From Streptomyces venezuelae (GTDB lineage Bacteria; Actinomycetota; Actinomycetes; Streptomycetales; Streptomycetaceae), in the NCBI RefSeq assembly GCF_008642375.1, contig NZ_CP029194.1, positions 6,255,001 to 6,319,000 on the forward strand: a stretch of 64,000 nt of DNA, in the 5' to 3' direction. This document shows, piece after piece, positions 55,676-64,000 of this stretch. Positions within the stretch are counted from its first letter, which is position 1. Each line of letters begins with the position of its first letter. The notes beneath the pieces were generated by a model. The model had not been told where the DNA came from, did not search any database, and was given only the letters and a program-made list of their open reading frames with translations. The translations under genes were made by a program, and so were the position numbers.

Positions 55676-56605
55676 ATGACGACAGAGACACGCGAGAAGA
55701 AGCCGCTGCAGGGACGCGTCTGCCTGGTCGCGGGAGCCACCCGGGGCGCCGGACGGGGCATCGCCGTCCAGCTGGGGGCCGCCGGAGCCACGGTGTACGT
55801 CACCGGGCGCACCACCCGCGAGAAGGTCAGCGAGGTCGGCCGCGCCACCGAGACCATCGAGGAGACGGCCGAACTGGTGACGGCCGCGGGTGGCGAGGGC
55901 ATCGCCGTGCCGACCGACCATTTGGAGCAGGACCAGGTCCGGGCGCTGGTCGACCGGATCGACCGGGAGCAGGGACGGCTCGACGTCCTCGTCAACGACG
56001 TGTGGGGCGGCGAGCACCTCCTCGTCTTCGGGAAGAAGACCTGGGAGAACGACCTCGTCGGCGGCCTCAGGATGCTCGAACTCGGTGTCCGGACGCACGT
56101 CATCACCTCGCACACGGCCCTGCCGCTGCTCATCCGGAATCCCGGCGGGCTCGTCGTCGAGATCACCGACGGCACCACCGAGTACAACGGCACCCGCTTC
56201 CGCGAGAACCTCTTCTACGACCTCGCCAAGAACGCCCCGCTCCGGATGGCCTTCGGCCTCGGAAAGGAACTGGAGGAGCACGGCGCCACGGCGGTCGCCC
56301 TCACCCCCGGCTGGCTCAGGTCCGAGCAGATGCTCGCCGCCTTCGGCGTCACCGAGGAGAACTGGCGCGACGCCGTCGAGAGGATCCCCGGGTTCGCCGT
56401 CGCCGAGTCCCCGGTGTACGTCGGCAGGGCCGTCGCCGCCCTCGCCGCCGACGCCGACCGCCACCGCTGGAACGGTCGGTCGCTCTCCAGCGGCCAGTTG
56501 GCCCGGGAGTACGGCTTCACCGACGCCGACGGCTCACAGCCGGACGCCTGGGGCTACATGTTCGCGGACGAGACGGGCGAGCCGGACATCGACGACTACC
56601 GGTAG
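55676..56605 (+). CDS. SDR-family oxidoreductase (atypical)
   Basis: A 309-residue SDR. The cofactor motif is variant: CLVAGATRGAGRGIAVQLG. Residues around the active site read VEITDGTTEYNGTRFRENLFYDLAKN, where the usual YxxxK is YDLAK. The segment DVLVNDVWGGEHL replaces the usual NNAG with NDVWGG, found in the DHRS1-like group. The C-terminal part ends EPDIDDYR. The start at 55676 was taken at the ATG that precedes the conserved PLQGRVCLV; the upstream ATG adds ten residues. Substrate unknown. Confidence 0.86.
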   Translation: MTTETREKKPLQGRVCLVAGATRGAGRGIAVQLGAAGATVYVTGRTTREKVSEVGRATETIEETAELVTAAGGEGIAVPTDHLEQDQVRALVDRIDREQGRLDVLVNDVWGGEHLLVFGKKTWENDLVGGLRMLELGVRTHVITSHTALPLLIRNPGGLVVEITDGTTEYNGTRFRENLFYDLAKNAPLRMAFGLGKELEEHGATAVALTPGWLRSEQMLAAFGVTEENWRDAVERIPGFAVAESPVYVGRAVAALAADADRHRWNGRSLSSGQLAREYGFTDADGSQPDAWGYMFADETGEPDIDDYR

Positions 56606-56613
56606 GGCAACGC

Positions 56614-57579
56614 CTACGGGTACAGCTCAGCCAGGCCCCGGGCCGCCTCCCGGAAGCGCGTCCGGAGGGCGGGCGGGGACAGGATCTCGGCCTCCGGGCC
56701 CAGGCCGAGCAGCTGGGAGAAGGCGACCTCCTCGCTCTCCACCCGCAGGGCGACCCGCACCCGGCCGCCGGCCTCCGCGGCGCCCGCCGCCAGGGCCTCC
56801 TCGGCGGCCGCGCGGTCCGTGACGTACGGCAGCCGCCGCGCACCCGCCTCCGTGAGCCGCACCTCCACCTCCGTGCGGAGCAGGGAGCGGGCGAACTCCG
56901 TCGCCCGCTCCTCCCAGAACGCCGGCAGGTCGAAGTCCTCGTCCCGGACGAACCGCTCCTCGCCCACGGCGACCGCCCTGAACCGGTCCACGCGGTACGT
57001 GCGGTAGGAGGAGTCCGCCCGCGCGCACACGTACCAGACACCGGCCTTCAGGACGAGGCCGTACGGGCAGAGCACCCGCTCGACCTCCTCGCCGTCCCCG
57101 CGCAGATAGCGCGCGGAGAGCATCCGGTCGTCCCAGACGGCCTCCGCGACCGGGGCGAGCAGCTCCGGGGTCTCCGGCTCCTGGTACCAGCCCGGCGCGG
57201 ACAGATAGAAGCGGCGGCCCACCGCGTCCGGGGCGTCCCGCAGCGAGGGCAGCAGCGCCGCCGACACCTTCAGCCGCGCCGCCGAGGCCGCGTCCGCGAG
57301 CCCCAGGTCGCGCAGTGCGCCCGGCAGCCCCGAGAGGAAGAGCGCCTCCGCCTCGCCGCGCGCGAGCCCCGTGAGCCGCGTCCGGTAGCCGCCGACCAGC
57401 CGGTAGCCGCCCGCGCGGCCCCGGTCCGCGTACACCGGCACCCCCGCCTCGGCGAGGGCGAGCGCGTCCCGGGTGATGGTCCGCTCCGACACCTCCAGCT
57501 CGGCGGCCAGTTCGGCGGCCGTCATCGACGGACGGGACTGGAGCAGCAGGACCAGCTTGATGAGACGGGCGGCGCGCAT
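56614..57579 (-). CDS. WYL-domain transcriptional regulator (YafY/DeoR-like HTH)
   Basis: A 321-residue regulator. The N-terminal helix-turn-helix (MTAAELAAELEVSERTITRD) is followed by a WYL domain. The signature is seen in GLVLKAGVWYVCARADSSYR and TYRVDRFRAV, the predicted ligand- or nucleic-acid-sensing pocket. The C-terminal extension (WCX-like) is present (VALRVESEEVAFSQLLGLGP). Members of the family often regulate DNA repair and stress genes (PafBC in actinobacteria). This one is a single, unpaired copy near an SDR gene, convergent with it by eight bases. Confidence 0.88.
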   Translation of the reverse strand: MRAARLIKLVLLLQSRPSMTAAELAAELEVSERTITRDALALAEAGVPVYADRGRAGGYRLVGGYRTRLTGLARGEAEALFLSGLPGALRDLGLADAASAARLKVSAALLPSLRDAPDAVGRRFYLSAPGWYQEPETPELLAPVAEAVWDDRMLSARYLRGDGEEVERVLCPYGLVLKAGVWYVCARADSSYRTYRVDRFRAVAVGEERFVRDEDFDLPAFWEERATEFARSLLRTEVEVRLTEAGARRLPYVTDRAAAEEALAAGAAEAGGRVRVALRVESEEVAFSQLLGLGPEAEILSPPALRTRFREAARGLAELYP

Positions 57580-57644
57580 GGGCCCATTTTCAGGGCTCGG
57601 TTCGCCTCCCGCTCGGGGACACCCGTCGGCCTCGGGGCGACAGG

Positions 57645-57689
57645 CCGAGGGGCCGTGTCCGTACGAGACGTACGGACACGGCCCCTCGG
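57645..57689. terminator. Terminator downstream of aceE
   Basis: A perfect 20-base stem (57645-57664 with 57670-57689) with a five-base loop lies 20 bases after the aceE stop. It is one of the strongest hairpins in the window. Confidence 0.92.
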
Positions 57690-57708
57690 GACCGATCGGC
57701 CGGCCGGA

Positions 57709-60414
57709 CTACAGGCCGTAGCGCTCGCGCGCCTCCTTCACGGCCGAGGCCGGGACCTCGCCGCGGCGGGCGAGCTGCGCGAGGGCAGCGACGACGATCG
57801 ACTGGGCGTCGACGCCGAAGTGGCGGCGGGCCGCGTCACGGGTGTCCGAGAGACCGAAGCCGTCCGCGCCGAGCGAGGACCAGTCCTGCTCGACCCACTG
57901 CGCGATCTGGTCCGGGACCTGGCGCATGTAGTCGGAGACCGCGAGGACCGGGGACTCGACGCCCTCCAGGGCCTTACGGATGTACGGGACCTGCTCCTCG
58001 CCGCGCAGCAGCGCCGCGTCCGCCTCCAGGGCGTCGCGCCGCAGCTCCGTCCAGGAGGTCGCGGACCACACGTCACCGGCCACGCCCCACTCGGCGGCGA
58101 GCAGCTTCTGCGCCTCGAGGGCCCAGTGGATCGCCGTGCCCGAGGAGAGGAGCTGGATGCGCGAGGCGTTCGCCGGCAGGTCGAGACCGGCCGACTCCGC
58201 GGTGTTGAAGCGGTAGAGGCCCTTGATGATGCCCTCGTCGATGCCGGACGGCTTGGCCGGCTGCGGCATCGGCTCGTTGTAGACCGTCAGGTAGTAGAAG
58301 ACGTTCTGGTCCTCGCCCTCGGCGGCCTCGCCGTACATCCGGCGCAGACCCTCCTTGACGATGACGGCGACCTCGTACGCGAACGCCGGGTCGTACGTCA
58401 GCGCCGCCGGGTTCGTGGCCGCGATCACCGGCGAGTGGCCGTCGGCGTGCTGGAGGCCCTCACCGGTCAGGGTGGTGCGGCCGGCGGTCGCGCCGACGAG
58501 GAAGCCGCGGCCGAGCTGGTCGCCGAGCTGCCACATCTGGTCGGCGGTCCGCTGCCAGCCGAACATCGAGTAGAAGATGTAGAACGGGATCATCGCCTCG
58601 CCGTGCGTGGAGTACGCGGTGGAAGCGGCGATGAAGTCGGCCATCGAACCGGCCTCGGTGATCCCCTCGTTGAGGATCTGGCCGTTCTTGGCCTCCTTGT
58701 AGTACATCAGCTGGTCGCGGTCGACCGGCTCGTACGTCTGGCCCTTCGGCGAGTAGATGCCGAGCGACGGGAACAGCGACTCCATACCGAAGGTACGGGC
58801 CTCGTCCGGGACGATCGGGACCCAGCGCTTGCCGGTCTCCTTGTCGCGGATCAGGTCCTTGATGAGTCGCACGAAGGCCATCGTCGTGGCCATCGACTGC
58901 GAGCCGGAGCCCTTGTCGAAGGCGGCGAAGGCCTTCTCGGCCGGGGCCGGCAGCGGCGCGAGCGCGTGGGTGCGGCGGGCCGGGGCCGGGCCGCCGAGCG
59001 CCGCGCGGCGCTCCTGGAGGTAGCGGACCTCGGGGGAGTCGGCGCCGGGGTGGCCGTAGGGCACCTGGCCGTCGACGAACTGCGCGTCCGAGATCGGCAG
59101 CTCGAGAAGGTCACGCATGTTCTTGAACTCGTCGGTCGTGAGCTTCTTCATCTGGTGGTTCGCGTTCTTCGACGCGAAGCCCTCACCGAGGGTGAAGCCC
59201 TTGACGGTCTGCGCGAGGATGACCGTCGGCGCGCCCTTGAACTCCAGGGCGGCCTTGTACGCGGCGAACACCTTGCGCGGCTCGTGGCCACCGCGGGAGA
59301 GGTGGAAGCACTCGAGGATCTTGTCGTCGCTCAGCAGCTGCGCCATCGCGACGAGCGCCGGGTCCTTGCCGAAGAAGTCCTGGCGGATGTAGGCGGCGTC
59401 GCGGGTCTGGTACGTCTGGACCTGCGCGTCCGGGACCTCGCGGAGGCGGCGGACGAGGGCGCCGGTGGTGTCGAGCGCGAACAGCTCGTCCCAGGCGTTG
59501 CCCCACAGCGACTTCACGACGTTCCAGCCGGCGCCGCGGAACTGGGCCTCCAGCTCCTGCACGATCTTGAAGTTGGCGCGGACCGGGCCGTCGAGGCGCT
59601 GCAGGTTGCAGTTGATGACGAAGGTCAGGTTGTCCAGACCCTCGCGGGCGGCGAGCGCGAGGGCTGCCGTCGACTCGGGCTCGTCCATCTCGCCGTCACC
59701 GAGGAAGGCCCACACGTGGGACGCGGAGACGTCCTTGATGGAACGGTTCGTCAGGTAGCGGTTGAAGCGCGCCTGGTAGATCGCGGAGAGCGGGCCGAGA
59801 CCCATGGAGACGGTGGGGAACTCCCACAGCCAGGGCAGCCGGCGCGGGTGCGGGTAGGAGGGCAGGCCGTTGCCGCCGGACTCCTGCCGGAAGTTGTCGA
59901 GGTGGGCCTCGTTCAGGCGCCCGTCGAGGAAGGCGCGGGCGTAGATGCCCGGGGAGGCGTGGCCCTGGATGAAGAGCTGGTCGCCGGAACCGTCGGCTTC
60001 CTTGCCCTGGAAGAAGTGGTTGAAGCCGGTCTCGTAGAGCCAGGCCGCCGAGGCGAACGTGGCGATGTGGCCGCCGACGCCGTACTTGGAGCCGCGGGTG
60101 ACCATCGCGGCCGCGTTCCAGCGGTTCCAGGCGGTGATCTTCCGCTCCATCGCCTCGTCGCCGCCGAACTCGGCGATCGACGGCTCCGCGGAGGTGGGGA
60201 TGGTGTTGACGTAGTCGGTCTCCAGCAGCTTGGGCAGGGCGAGGCCCGCGCCCTCGGCGTGCTGGAGCGTGCGGCGCATCAGGTAGGCGGCCCGGTGAGG
60301 GCCGGCGGCCTTGGTGACGGCGTCCAGGGAGGCCGCCCACTCGGCGGTCTCCTCGGTGTCACGGTCCGGGAGCTGGTCGAGCTCGCTCGGAATCTTGCCT
60401 ACGGGATCGGTCAT
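57709..60414 (-). CDS. aceE: Pyruvate dehydrogenase E1 component, homodimeric type
   Basis: A 901-residue thiamine-diphosphate enzyme that decarboxylates pyruvate and acetylates the lipoyl group of E2. The length and sequence fit the homodimeric AceE type. The TPP-binding motif is GDGEMDEPESTAALALAARE, ending in NCN. The N-terminal region contains GGDEAMERKITAWNRWNAAA. The gene stands alone with its own promoter and terminator; its E2 partner is not adjacent. In actinobacteria AceE assembles with a shared E2 and LpdA (the latter partly in this window). A 15-base palindrome lies between the -35 and -10 of the predicted promoter. Confidence 0.96.
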   Translation of the reverse strand: MTDPVGKIPSELDQLPDRDTEETAEWAASLDAVTKAAGPHRAAYLMRRTLQHAEGAGLALPKLLETDYVNTIPTSAEPSIAEFGGDEAMERKITAWNRWNAAAMVTRGSKYGVGGHIATFASAAWLYETGFNHFFQGKEADGSGDQLFIQGHASPGIYARAFLDGRLNEAHLDNFRQESGGNGLPSYPHPRRLPWLWEFPTVSMGLGPLSAIYQARFNRYLTNRSIKDVSASHVWAFLGDGEMDEPESTAALALAAREGLDNLTFVINCNLQRLDGPVRANFKIVQELEAQFRGAGWNVVKSLWGNAWDELFALDTTGALVRRLREVPDAQVQTYQTRDAAYIRQDFFGKDPALVAMAQLLSDDKILECFHLSRGGHEPRKVFAAYKAALEFKGAPTVILAQTVKGFTLGEGFASKNANHQMKKLTTDEFKNMRDLLELPISDAQFVDGQVPYGHPGADSPEVRYLQERRAALGGPAPARRTHALAPLPAPAEKAFAAFDKGSGSQSMATTMAFVRLIKDLIRDKETGKRWVPIVPDEARTFGMESLFPSLGIYSPKGQTYEPVDRDQLMYYKEAKNGQILNEGITEAGSMADFIAASTAYSTHGEAMIPFYIFYSMFGWQRTADQMWQLGDQLGRGFLVGATAGRTTLTGEGLQHADGHSPVIAATNPAALTYDPAFAYEVAVIVKEGLRRMYGEAAEGEDQNVFYYLTVYNEPMPQPAKPSGIDEGIIKGLYRFNTAESAGLDLPANASRIQLLSSGTAIHWALEAQKLLAAEWGVAGDVWSATSWTELRRDALEADAALLRGEEQVPYIRKALEGVESPVLAVSDYMRQVPDQIAQWVEQDWSSLGADGFGLSDTRDAARRHFGVDAQSIVVAALAQLARRGEVPASAVKEARERYGL

Positions 60415-60502
60415 GATCGCCGCCTTCCGGACAGGTGGGGTGGAGAAAAGGGGGCCTTGTCTGGCAGGACAGGGCGAAGGGCCGGGTGACGGCCCGCCGA
60501 AG

Positions 60503-60532
60503 ACTGTAAACCGACGATCGATGATCGATCAA
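60503..60532 (-). promoter_or_regulatory. Predicted aceE promoter with operator palindrome in the spacer
   Basis: On the minus strand, TTGATC (60532-60527) and TACAGT (60508-60503) are 18 bases apart. The spacer carries a perfect GATCGAT-C-ATCGATC palindrome (60516-60530). A repressor bound there would block RNA polymerase. The neighbouring GntR protein is the obvious candidate, but any regulator is possible. Confidence 0.6.
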
Positions 60533-60675
60533 AGGGTTGAAGGGGAAAACCTCTTCGGATCGAGAAAGTCGGCACAGGGTGCCGCGAAGGAGGGCACCGG
60601 GTGCCTCGCAAATGCCTTGATTCCGGCTAGTTCTCGCAGGTGGGAGCGGTCGTCTGAGGGTGCGCTCGCACGAAT

Positions 60676-60705
60676 GAGCGGGCCCGCCGGAGGGTGGACC
60701 CGCTC
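60676..60705. terminator. Hairpin after the GntR gene
   Basis: GAGCGGG (60676-60682) pairs with CCCGCTC (60699-60705) with extra internal pairing. It lies 27 bases after the GntR stop and may end that transcript. Confidence 0.5.
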
Positions 60706-60731
60706 GGTTCCGCCGGCGGACGGGAGAGGCG

Positions 60732-61355
60732 TCAGGCGCGCGGGGCGCAGCCCAGGACGTGGGCCTTCACGAGCGCCCCGATGTTCGGGTCGCCCCTGCG
60801 GAAGGCCTCCACCAGCTCCTGGTGCTCCTCCGCGTACGACTTCTGGACCGTGCCGAGCCAGCGGATCGACAGGGCCGTGAAGACCTCGATGCCGAGCGTC
60901 TCCCAGGTGTGCAGCAGCACGCCGTTCCCCGCGGCCTTCACCAGCTCCCGGTGGAAGGCCACCGTGTGCCGCACCTGCGCCGTGCCGTCGGCGGTCGCGT
61001 CCGCCTCGTACAGCGCCGCCACATGCGGCTCCAGGGCCGAGCAGTCCGCCGCCAGGCGTCCGGCGGCCAGCTCGGCCGCGATCTGCTCCAGACCGGCCCG
61101 TACGGGGTAGCTCTCCTCCAGGTCGGCCGCGGTCAGATTGCGGACCCGGACGCCCTTGTTGGGAGCCGACTCGATCAGGCGCAGGGACTCCAGCTCGCGC
61201 AGGGCCTCGCGGACCGGGGTCTGGCTGACCTCCAGCTCCGTCGCGATCCTGCGCTCCACGATGCGCTCTCCCGGCTTCCAGCGGCCGCTGACGATCCCCT
61301 CCACGATGTGCTCGCGGATCTGTTCGCGCAGCGAGTGGACGACGGGGACGGTCAT
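60732..61355 (-). CDS. GntR-family regulator (FadR/VanR group)
   Basis: A 207-residue GntR regulator with a C-terminal FCD-type domain. The winged helix is at about residues 10-65 (PGERIVERRIATELEVSQTP then REALRELESLRLIE). The FCD domain has the expected metal- or acid-binding His residues (HTVAFHRELVKAAGN). The ATG at 61355 follows GAGGAG. It lies between aceE and sucB on the same strand, so regulation of pyruvate or oxoacid dehydrogenase genes is plausible; a carboxylic acid ligand would fit the FCD domain. This is inferred. Confidence 0.88.
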   Translation of the reverse strand: MTVPVVHSLREQIREHIVEGIVSGRWKPGERIVERRIATELEVSQTPVREALRELESLRLIESAPNKGVRVRNLTAADLEESYPVRAGLEQIAAELAAGRLAADCSALEPHVAALYEADATADGTAQVRHTVAFHRELVKAAGNGVLLHTWETLGIEVFTALSIRWLGTVQKSYAEEHQELVEAFRRGDPNIGALVKAHVLGCAPRA

Positions 61356-61393
61356 GAAGGCTCCTCGGGGAGTGTTGACCCTTAGACAATACG

Positions 61394-61435
61394 GCGGCGC
61401 CCCCGTCCGGAAACACTTCCGGGCGGGGGCGCCGC
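61394..61435. terminator. Terminator downstream of sucB
   Basis: A 19-base stem (61394-61412 with 61417-61435, one G-T pair) and a four-base loop lie 49 bases after the sucB stop, separating it from the GntR gene. Confidence 0.9.
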
Positions 61436-61450
61436 AGGTGAGGCTCGTTA

Positions 61451-61468
61451 CGTTGCCGATGGGCAACG
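61451..61468. promoter_or_regulatory. Seven-base inverted repeat between sucB and the GntR gene
   Basis: CGTTGCC (61451-61457) and GGCAACG (61462-61468) are separated by four bases. Its position upstream of the GntR promoter suggests an operator, or it is a second small hairpin after sucB. Confidence 0.4.
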
Positions 61469-61483
61469 GACCCTCACATGGCC

Positions 61484-63292
61484 TTACAGGCCGAGGTCGA
61501 CCTCGAACTCGCCGGCCTCGAGGATCGCCTTGACGGCCGTCAGGTAGCGGGCGGCGTCGGCGCCGTCCACCAGACGGTGGTCGTAGGACAGGGCGACGTA
61601 CGTCATGTCGCGGACCGCGATCGTCTCACCCAGGTCCGGGTGGTTGATGACGACCGGACGGCGCACGGTGGCGCCGATGCCCAGGATGGCGACCTGGTTC
61701 GGGGGCACGATGATCGTGTCGAACAGCGCGCCGCGCGAACCGGTGTTGGAGATGGTGAAGGTCGCACCGGCCAGGTCGTCCGGCGTGATCTTGCTGGCGC
61801 GCACGGCGCCGGCCAGCTCCGCGGTCTTCTTCGAGATGCCGGCGATGTTGAGGTCGCCCGCACCCTTGATGACCGGGGTCATCAGACCCTTCTCGGAGTC
61901 CACCGCGATACCGATGTTCTCGGTGTCGAAGTAGGTGATCGTGCCCTCGTCCTCGTTGATCCGGGCGTTGATGACCGGGAAGGCCTTCAGCGCCTGGGCC
62001 GCCGCCTTGACGAAGAACGGCATCGGGGAGAGCTTGACGCCCTCGCGAGCCGCGAACGCGTCCTTGGCACGGGCGCGCAGCTTCATCAGCTTCGTGATGT
62101 CGACCTCGACGACCGAGGTCAGCTGGGCCTGGCCGTGCAGCGCCTTCATCATGTTGTCGCCGATGACCTTGCGCATGCGGGTCATCTTGACGGTCTGACC
62201 GCGCAGCGGGGAGACCGCGAGGGCCGGAGCCTTCGCGGTCGCCGGGGCGGCGGCCGGAGCGGCGACGGGGGCGGCAGCGGCGGCCTTCTTGGCCTCGGCG
62301 GCCGCGAGGACGTCCTGCTTGCGGATACGACCGCCGACGCCCGAGCCCTTGACGGCCGCCAGGTCGACACCGTTCTCGGTGGCGAGCTTGCGGACCAGCG
62401 GGGTCACGTAGGCGCCGTCCTCGGCGACCGGGGTGACCAGCGCCGGGGCGATGGACGGGGCGGCGGGCGCGGCCGGGGCCGGAGCGGCCACGGGGGCGGC
62501 CGGAGCCACCGGCGCGGGAGCCGGGGCCGGGACGGCCGGGGCCGGCGCGGCGGCCGGAGCGGCCGGAGCCGGAGCGGCGGCCGGAGCGGCCGGAGCCGGA
62601 GCGGCGGCCGGGGCGGCCGGAGCCGGGGCGGCGGCCGGGGCGGCCGGGGCCGGGGCGGCGGGGGCGGCCGGAGCGGCACCCGCGGCACCGATGACGGCCA
62701 GCTTGGCGCCGACCTCGGCGGACTCGTCCTCGGCGACGACGATCTCCAGGAGGACACCGGAGACCGGGGCCGGGATCTCGGTGTCGACCTTGTCCGTGGA
62801 GACCTCGAGCAGCGGCTCGTCGGCCTCGACGGTCTCGCCGACCGACTTCAGCCAGCGGGTGACGGTGCCCTCGGTGACGGACTCGCCCAGCGCGGGCAGC
62901 ACGACGTCGGTGCCGGAGGCACCGCCGGCCGGAGCGGCGGCGGGGGCCTCGGCGACCGGCGCCGGGGCGGCCGGAGCGGCCGGGGCCTCGGCCGCGGGGA
63001 CCGGGAGGACGACGGTCTCGGCGGCCGGGGCCGGAGCCGCGGCCGGGGCACCCGTGCCGTCGTCGATGATGGCCAGCTCGGCGCCGACCTCGACCGTCTC
63101 GTCCTCGGCGACCTTGATGGAGGCCAGGATGCCCGAGGCGGGGGCGGGGATCTCGGTGTCGACCTTGTCGGTCGAGACCTCGAGCAGCGGCTCGTCGGCC
63201 TCGACACGCTCACCCTCGGCCTTGAGCCAGCGGGTGACGGTGCCCTCGGTGACGCTCTCGCCGAGCGCCGGCAGGGTTACGGAAACCGACAT
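61484..63292 (-). CDS. sucB: Dihydrolipoamide acyltransferase (E2) of 2-oxoacid dehydrogenase complex
   Basis: A 602-residue E2. Two nearly identical lipoyl domains lie at residues 1-77 and 128-200, with lipoylated Lys43 and Lys168 (STDKVDTEIPAP in both). A long Ala/Pro linker follows, then an E3-binding domain (VTPLVRKLATENGVDLAAVK) and the catalytic domain with the His active-site motif LSYDHRLVDG near residue 570. The start is followed by the family N-terminus SVTLPALGESVTEG. It lies directly downstream of lpdA, the E3 gene, in the same direction. In actinobacteria this E2 (called SucB, or PDH E2) serves pyruvate dehydrogenase. Its lipoyl groups require LipB and LipA. Confidence 0.95.
   Translation of the reverse strand: MSVSVTLPALGESVTEGTVTRWLKAEGERVEADEPLLEVSTDKVDTEIPAPASGILASIKVAEDETVEVGAELAIIDDGTGAPAAAPAPAAETVVLPVPAAEAPAAPAAPAPVAEAPAAAPAGGASGTDVVLPALGESVTEGTVTRWLKSVGETVEADEPLLEVSTDKVDTEIPAPVSGVLLEIVVAEDESAEVGAKLAVIGAAGAAPAAPAAPAPAAPAAAPAPAAPAAAPAPAAPAAAPAPAAPAAAPAPAVPAPAPAPVAPAAPVAAPAPAAPAAPSIAPALVTPVAEDGAYVTPLVRKLATENGVDLAAVKGSGVGGRIRKQDVLAAAEAKKAAAAAPVAAPAAAPATAKAPALAVSPLRGQTVKMTRMRKVIGDNMMKALHGQAQLTSVVEVDITKLMKLRARAKDAFAAREGVKLSPMPFFVKAAAQALKAFPVINARINEDEGTITYFDTENIGIAVDSEKGLMTPVIKGAGDLNIAGISKKTAELAGAVRASKITPDDLAGATFTISNTGSRGALFDTIIVPPNQVAILGIGATVRRPVVINHPDLGETIAVRDMTYVALSYDHRLVDGADAARYLTAVKAILEAGEFEVDLGL
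62460..62690 (-). repeat. Repetitive Ala/Pro linker region of the E2 gene
   Basis: About 230 bases made of repeated GCGGCCGGAGCCGGAGC-like units encode an Ala-Ala-Pro-Ala-Pro linker. It is the flexible arm between the second lipoyl domain and the E3-binding domain. The repeat makes the length liable to change between strains. Confidence 0.8.
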
Positions 63293-63354
63293 GGTTTCAG
63301 TTGCTCCTAACGAATTGCGGAAAGTGGTCGTCGCGCCCTGTGATGACGTGAGCG

Positions 63355-64000
63355 TCAGTCGTGGGAGTGCAGCGGCTTGCCGGCCAGGGCCAGGTGGGCC
63401 TCGCCGAGCGCCTCGTTCTGCGTCGGGTGGGCGTGGATGAGCTGCGCGACCTCGGCCGGCAGCGCCTCCCAGTTGTAGATCAGCTGCGCTTCGCCGACCT
63501 GCTCGCCCATGCGGTCACCGACCATGTGGACGCCGACCACGGCACCGTCCTTGACCTGGACGAGCTTGATCTCGCCCGCGGTCTTGAGGATCTTGCTCTT
63601 GCCGTTGCCCGCGAGGTTGTACTTCAGGGCGACGACCTTGTCCGCGCCGTAGATCTCCTTGGCCTTGGCCTCGGTGATGCCGACGGAGGCGACCTCGGGG
63701 TGGCAGTACGTCACCCGCGGCACGCCGTCGTAGTCGATCGGCACGGCCTTCAGGCCGGCCAGGCGCTCCGCGACGAGGATGCCCTCGGCGAAGCCGACGT
63801 GCGCGAGCTGGAGCGTCGGGACGAGGTCGCCCACGGCCGAGATCGTCGGCACGTTGGTACGCATGTACTCGTCGACCAGGACGTAGCCGCGGTCCATCGC
63901 GACGCCCTGCTCCTCGTAGCCGAGACCGGCGGAGACCGGGCCGCGGCCGATCGCGACGAGCAGCACCTCGGCCTCGAAGGTCTTGCCGTCGGCCAGGGTG
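63355..64000 (-). CDS. lpdA: Dihydrolipoyl dehydrogenase (E3), 3' part (5' end outside window)
   Basis: A flavoprotein that reoxidises the lipoyl groups of E2 using NAD. About 215 codons of the C-terminal part are visible and the frame is open to the window edge. The FAD-contact motif is TISAVGDL, and the dimerization domain contains YCHPEVASVGITEAKAKE. The active-site His-Glu pair lies in HAHPTQNEALGEA. The stop is 62 bases before the sucB start on the same strand, so lpdA-sucB is a probable operon. It supplies E3 to both the pyruvate and 2-oxoglutarate dehydrogenase complexes. Confidence 0.94.
   Translation of the reverse strand, partial: TLADGKTFEAEVLLVAIGRGPVSAGLGYEEQGVAMDRGYVLVDEYMRTNVPTISAVGDLVPTLQLAHVGFAEGILVAERLAGLKAVPIDYDGVPRVTYCHPEVASVGITEAKAKEIYGADKVVALKYNLAGNGKSKILKTAGEIKLVQVKDGAVVGVHMVGDRMGEQVGEAQLIYNWEALPAEVAQLIHAHPTQNEALGEAHLALAGKPLHSHD

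Larger units (their letters stand above)
60415..60731. promoter_or_regulatory. aceE upstream region
   Basis: This 317-base stretch separates aceE from the GntR gene on the same strand. It contains the predicted aceE promoter and palindrome (60503-60532), a GGCAC/GTGCC hairpin near 60593-60605, and a hairpin after the GntR gene (60676-60705). No additional gene was seen. Confidence 0.65.

Noticed and set aside
56002..60489. Very long open frame antisense to aceE
   Set aside because: No ribosome-binding site or domain; the reverse strand encodes a full AceE.

Overview
The window is high-GC actinobacterial chromosome and almost certainly Streptomyces. The evidence is GC-rich third codon positions, frequent GTG starts, short overlaps between adjacent genes, and a block of genes typical of that genus: glnE, malR-malEFG-aglA, glnII, glnA, lipAB, aceE, sucB and lpdA. 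From memory, the same order is found in the central core of the S. coelicolor chromosome (roughly the SCO2234 to SCO2180 interval); this could not be checked here. No tRNA, rRNA, CRISPR array, insertion sequence or prophage was seen.

Layout. (1) 1-1870: the 3' part of glnE. (2) 1918-17603: a PAP2-family membrane protein, then a starch and maltodextrin block. It holds a divergent LacI repressor (malR), the lipoprotein transporter malEFG without its own ATPase, a GH13 maltase, a second LacI paralogue, a secreted alpha-amylase with a CBM20 domain, and a 1764-residue amylase-pullulanase fusion. Secreted enzymes degrade starch or glycogen, MalEFG imports the products, and the intracellular maltase finishes the job. 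(3) 17666-29431: small enzymes and regulators, including a probable di-iron protein paired with a ferredoxin-type reductase, a tyrosine phosphatase, an epimerase-like protein and a Met-rich/PepSY membrane pair. (4) 29596-43271: glnII and glnA, each preceded by a four-half-site GlnR operator, bracket the most variable part. That part holds a two-gene unit of a vWA/TROVE-like protein and an unknown partner, an oxidoreductase, a MocR regulator, an ArsC-like reductase, a 91-residue protein behind a DNA-damage-type promoter, a cyclodipeptide synthase plus P450 pair, a LuxR-type regulator, and a thioester-domain surface protein with a sortase signal. (5) 43493-57579: RDD and DUF4191 membrane proteins, lipoate genes lipA and lipB, an NsdA-like regulator, a FAD oxidoreductase, and several dehydrogenase/regulator pairs. 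(6) 57709-64000: aceE, a GntR regulator, sucB and the 3' part of lpdA.

Three functional themes link distant genes. Nitrogen assimilation: GlnE adenylylates GlnA, and both glutamine synthetases carry GlnR boxes. Lipoyl metabolism: LipB and LipA make the lipoyl groups used by the E2 protein encoded by sucB, which works with LpdA. Carbon uptake: the mal/amylase block.

The best candidates for less-described biology are the CDPS-P450 pair (36769-38690), the vWA/TROVE-like pair (30770-33333), the 91-residue gene with a RecA-NDp-type promoter (36346-36706), the di-iron/reductase pair (19817-21753) and overlapping hairpins in the amylase leader (10444-10473).
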